Shown here: in pieces, positions 6,208 through 7,509 of the stretch
How positions within the stretch are numbered: the first letter of the stretch is position 1
Layout of the letters: each line of letters starts with the position of its first letter
NCBI GenBank assembly: GCA_023384025.1
Contig: JAHDXX010000159.1
Span: forward strand, 1-7,509
Source: Sphingomonadaceae bacterium
GTDB taxonomy: Bacteria > Pseudomonadota > Alphaproteobacteria > Sphingomonadales > Sphingomonadaceae
Length of the DNA: 7,509 bases
Direction of reading: 5' to 3'
Notes under the pieces: generated by a model
Database searches by the model: none
Told to the model about the DNA's origin: nothing
What the model saw: the letters and a program-made list of their open reading frames with translations, nothing else
Position numbers and translations under genes: made by a program

Positions 6208-7509
6208 ATGGGTGGCACCGGCGTCGTCGACCGCTTCCTCGACATCTTCTCGCGCTACATCGACAGCGGCTTCGGCCTCCTCTCGGGCGAGGTCGCCTTC
6301 GTTGCGACCACGCTGATCGTGATCGATGTGACGCTGGCCGCGTTGTTCTGGACCTGGGGCGAGAACGAGGACATCATCGCGCGCCTCGTCAAGAAGACCC
6401 TGTTCGTCGGTGCCTTCGCCTATATCATCGGCAACTGGAACGCGCTCGCCCGCATCGTGTTCGAGAGCTTTGCCGGGCTCGGACTCAAGGCCAGCGGTAC
6501 CGGCTTTCCGCCGCCGAACTGCTCCAGCCCGGCAGGGTCGCGCAGGTCGGCCTCGATGCCGCGCAGCCCATGCTCGAAGCGATCGTCGACCTCATGGGTT
6601 TCGTCAGCTTCTTCGAGAATTTCCTCCAGATCGTGATCCTGCTGGTCGCTTGGGCGATCGTCATCATCGCCTTCTTCATCCTTGCGATCCAGCTGTTCAT
6701 CACCCTGATCGAGTTCAAGCTGACCACGCTCTGCGGCTTCGTGCTCATCCCGTTCGGGCTGTTCGGCAAGACCGCCTTCATGGCCGAACGCGTTCTCGGC
6801 AATGTGGTCTCTTCCGGGATCAAGGTGCTGGTGCTGGCGGTGATCGTCGGGATCGGCTCGACCATCTTCACCGAGTTCACCAGCGCGATTTCGGGCGAAC
6901 CGACGATCGAGGACGCACTCTCGATCGTGCTGGCCAGCCTGACCCTGCTCGGGCTTGGCATCTTCGGCCCCGGCGTTGCCAATGGCATCGTCTCTGGCGG
7001 ACCCCAGCTGGGCGCTGGCGCAGCCGCGGGAACAGCCCTGCTGGCAGGCGGCGCGGCTGCCGGAGCGGTTGCCGGTGCAAAGCTCGCTGGCGGTGCGGTC
7101 GCCTCTGCCGCTTCCAACGTCGCCCACGGCAGCTCGCGCGCTGCTGGCGGAGCGACCATGGCCTATGCGCTGGGCTCGGCAGGCAAGTCCGGCCCGGCTG
7201 CTGTCGGCTCCGGCATGGCCGCTGTCGGCAAGGCAGGGGCCGGTGCTGCGACCTCGCCGCTGCGCAAGGCGGCGGGCAGCATGAAGCAGTCGTTCCGCGA
7301 TGGCGGCCGCGCCGCGATCACCAACACGGGCGGCACCATCACTCCGGGCCCTAACACTCCGCCCCCGCCGGCTCCACTCGCCGACGCCGATCAGGGCCAA
7401 CCCGCTTGGGCCAAGGCGATGAAGGACCGCCAGACCATCATCCACGGCGCCACGATCGCCGCGCACACTTTGAAGGCCGGCGACAGCCATGGCGGCGGCG
7501 CTTCCATCG
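6208..7509 (+). pseudogene. trbL: TrbL, VirB6-like inner-membrane channel protein; frameshifted and cut by window edge
   Basis: TrbL is the multi-spanning inner-membrane component of the Trb channel. From ATG 6208 the first 100 codons are typical TrbL (MGGTGVVDRFLDIFSRYI, later FTWG-like WTWGENEDI and VKKTLFVGAFAYIIGNWN). After GTGF (6496-6507) the frame becomes non-family sequence and stops at 6634-6636. One base back, from 6507, the family sequence resumes as SAAELLQPGRVAQVG and stays open to the right edge without a stop. That part has several hydrophobic segments (about 6600-6990), including LTTLCGFVLIPFGLFGKTAF. An Ala/Gly-rich low-complexity tail (about 7005-7290) follows, then a proline-rich stretch (TPPPPAPL) and PAWAKAMKDRQTIIHGA, which is close to the usual C-terminal end. 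About 434 residues would be encoded here if one T were restored. Full-length protein cannot be made from the sequence as given, unless the break is a base-calling error. Confidence 0.9.
6505..6507 (+). other. Site of a 1-nt deletion in trbL (T run)
   Basis: The family reading needs GGC TTT TCC GCC GCC GAA (or TTC TCC), giving Gly-Phe-Ser-Ala-Ala-Glu. The DNA has GGC TTT CCG CCG CCG AAC, one base short. Downstream codons fit TrbL perfectly when the third T is read as the first base of the next codon. Loss of one T from a short run is a common mutation and also a common sequencing error. Confidence 0.75.

Noticed and set aside
6502..6512. Programmed -1 ribosomal frameshifting in trbL
   Set aside because: The zero-frame codons are GGC TTT CCG, with no X XXY YYZ slippery heptamer, and re-pairing after a -1 slip would be poor. 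TrbL is not known to use recoding. A lost T explains it more simply.
6410..7490. Long ORFs in other frames across trbL (+ 6410-7354 and - 7490-6420)
   Set aside because: Both have biased Arg/Asp/Gly-rich composition without domains and overlap the hydrophobic TrbL reading, which matches the family.

Overview
The window holds the first part of a P-type (Trb) conjugative type IV secretion operon on the + strand. It sits next to the start of a divergently oriented UvrD-like superfamily 1 helicase on the - strand. The trb genes are GC-rich (one hand-counted line is about 75% G+C), use mostly G/C-ending codons, and resemble the trb proteins of Ti plasmids and other alphaproteobacterial elements. 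I infer a high-GC alphaproteobacterium, possibly a sphingomonad; the genus is not proven. The window most likely lies on a conjugative plasmid or an integrative conjugative element.

Layout. Positions 730-1 (-): N-terminal 243 residues of the helicase, cut by the window edge. Its G+C is visibly lower (five hand-counted 60-base lines range from 40 to 63%). Positions 731-1020: a 290-bp divergent gap with no convincing gene. Positions 1021-7509 (+): trbB, trbC, trbD, trbE, trbJ, trbK-alt and trbL, in the canonical Ti/RP4 order. The genes are packed with 1-4 nt overlaps or gaps of 1-5 nt, as expected of a single translationally coupled operon. trbF, trbG, trbH and trbI would be expected just past the right edge.

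How the genes work together. TrbB (VirB11-like) and TrbE (VirB4-like) are the ATPases. TrbC is the pilin. TrbD (VirB3-like) and TrbL (VirB6-like) belong to the inner-membrane complex. TrbJ is the secreted VirB5-like pilus protein. TrbK-alt is the putative entry-exclusion protein.

The main surprise is that two essential genes are broken in this sequence. trbB changes frame at about 1276-1296, best explained by a 20-nt insertion. trbL changes frame at about 6505-6507, best explained by loss of one T. Homology resumes cleanly after each break, and trbC, trbD, trbE, trbJ and trbK are intact. Either the transfer system is freshly decaying or the sequence contains errors. I found no convincing evidence of a wholly new system. 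The helicase flank is the most open-ended part.
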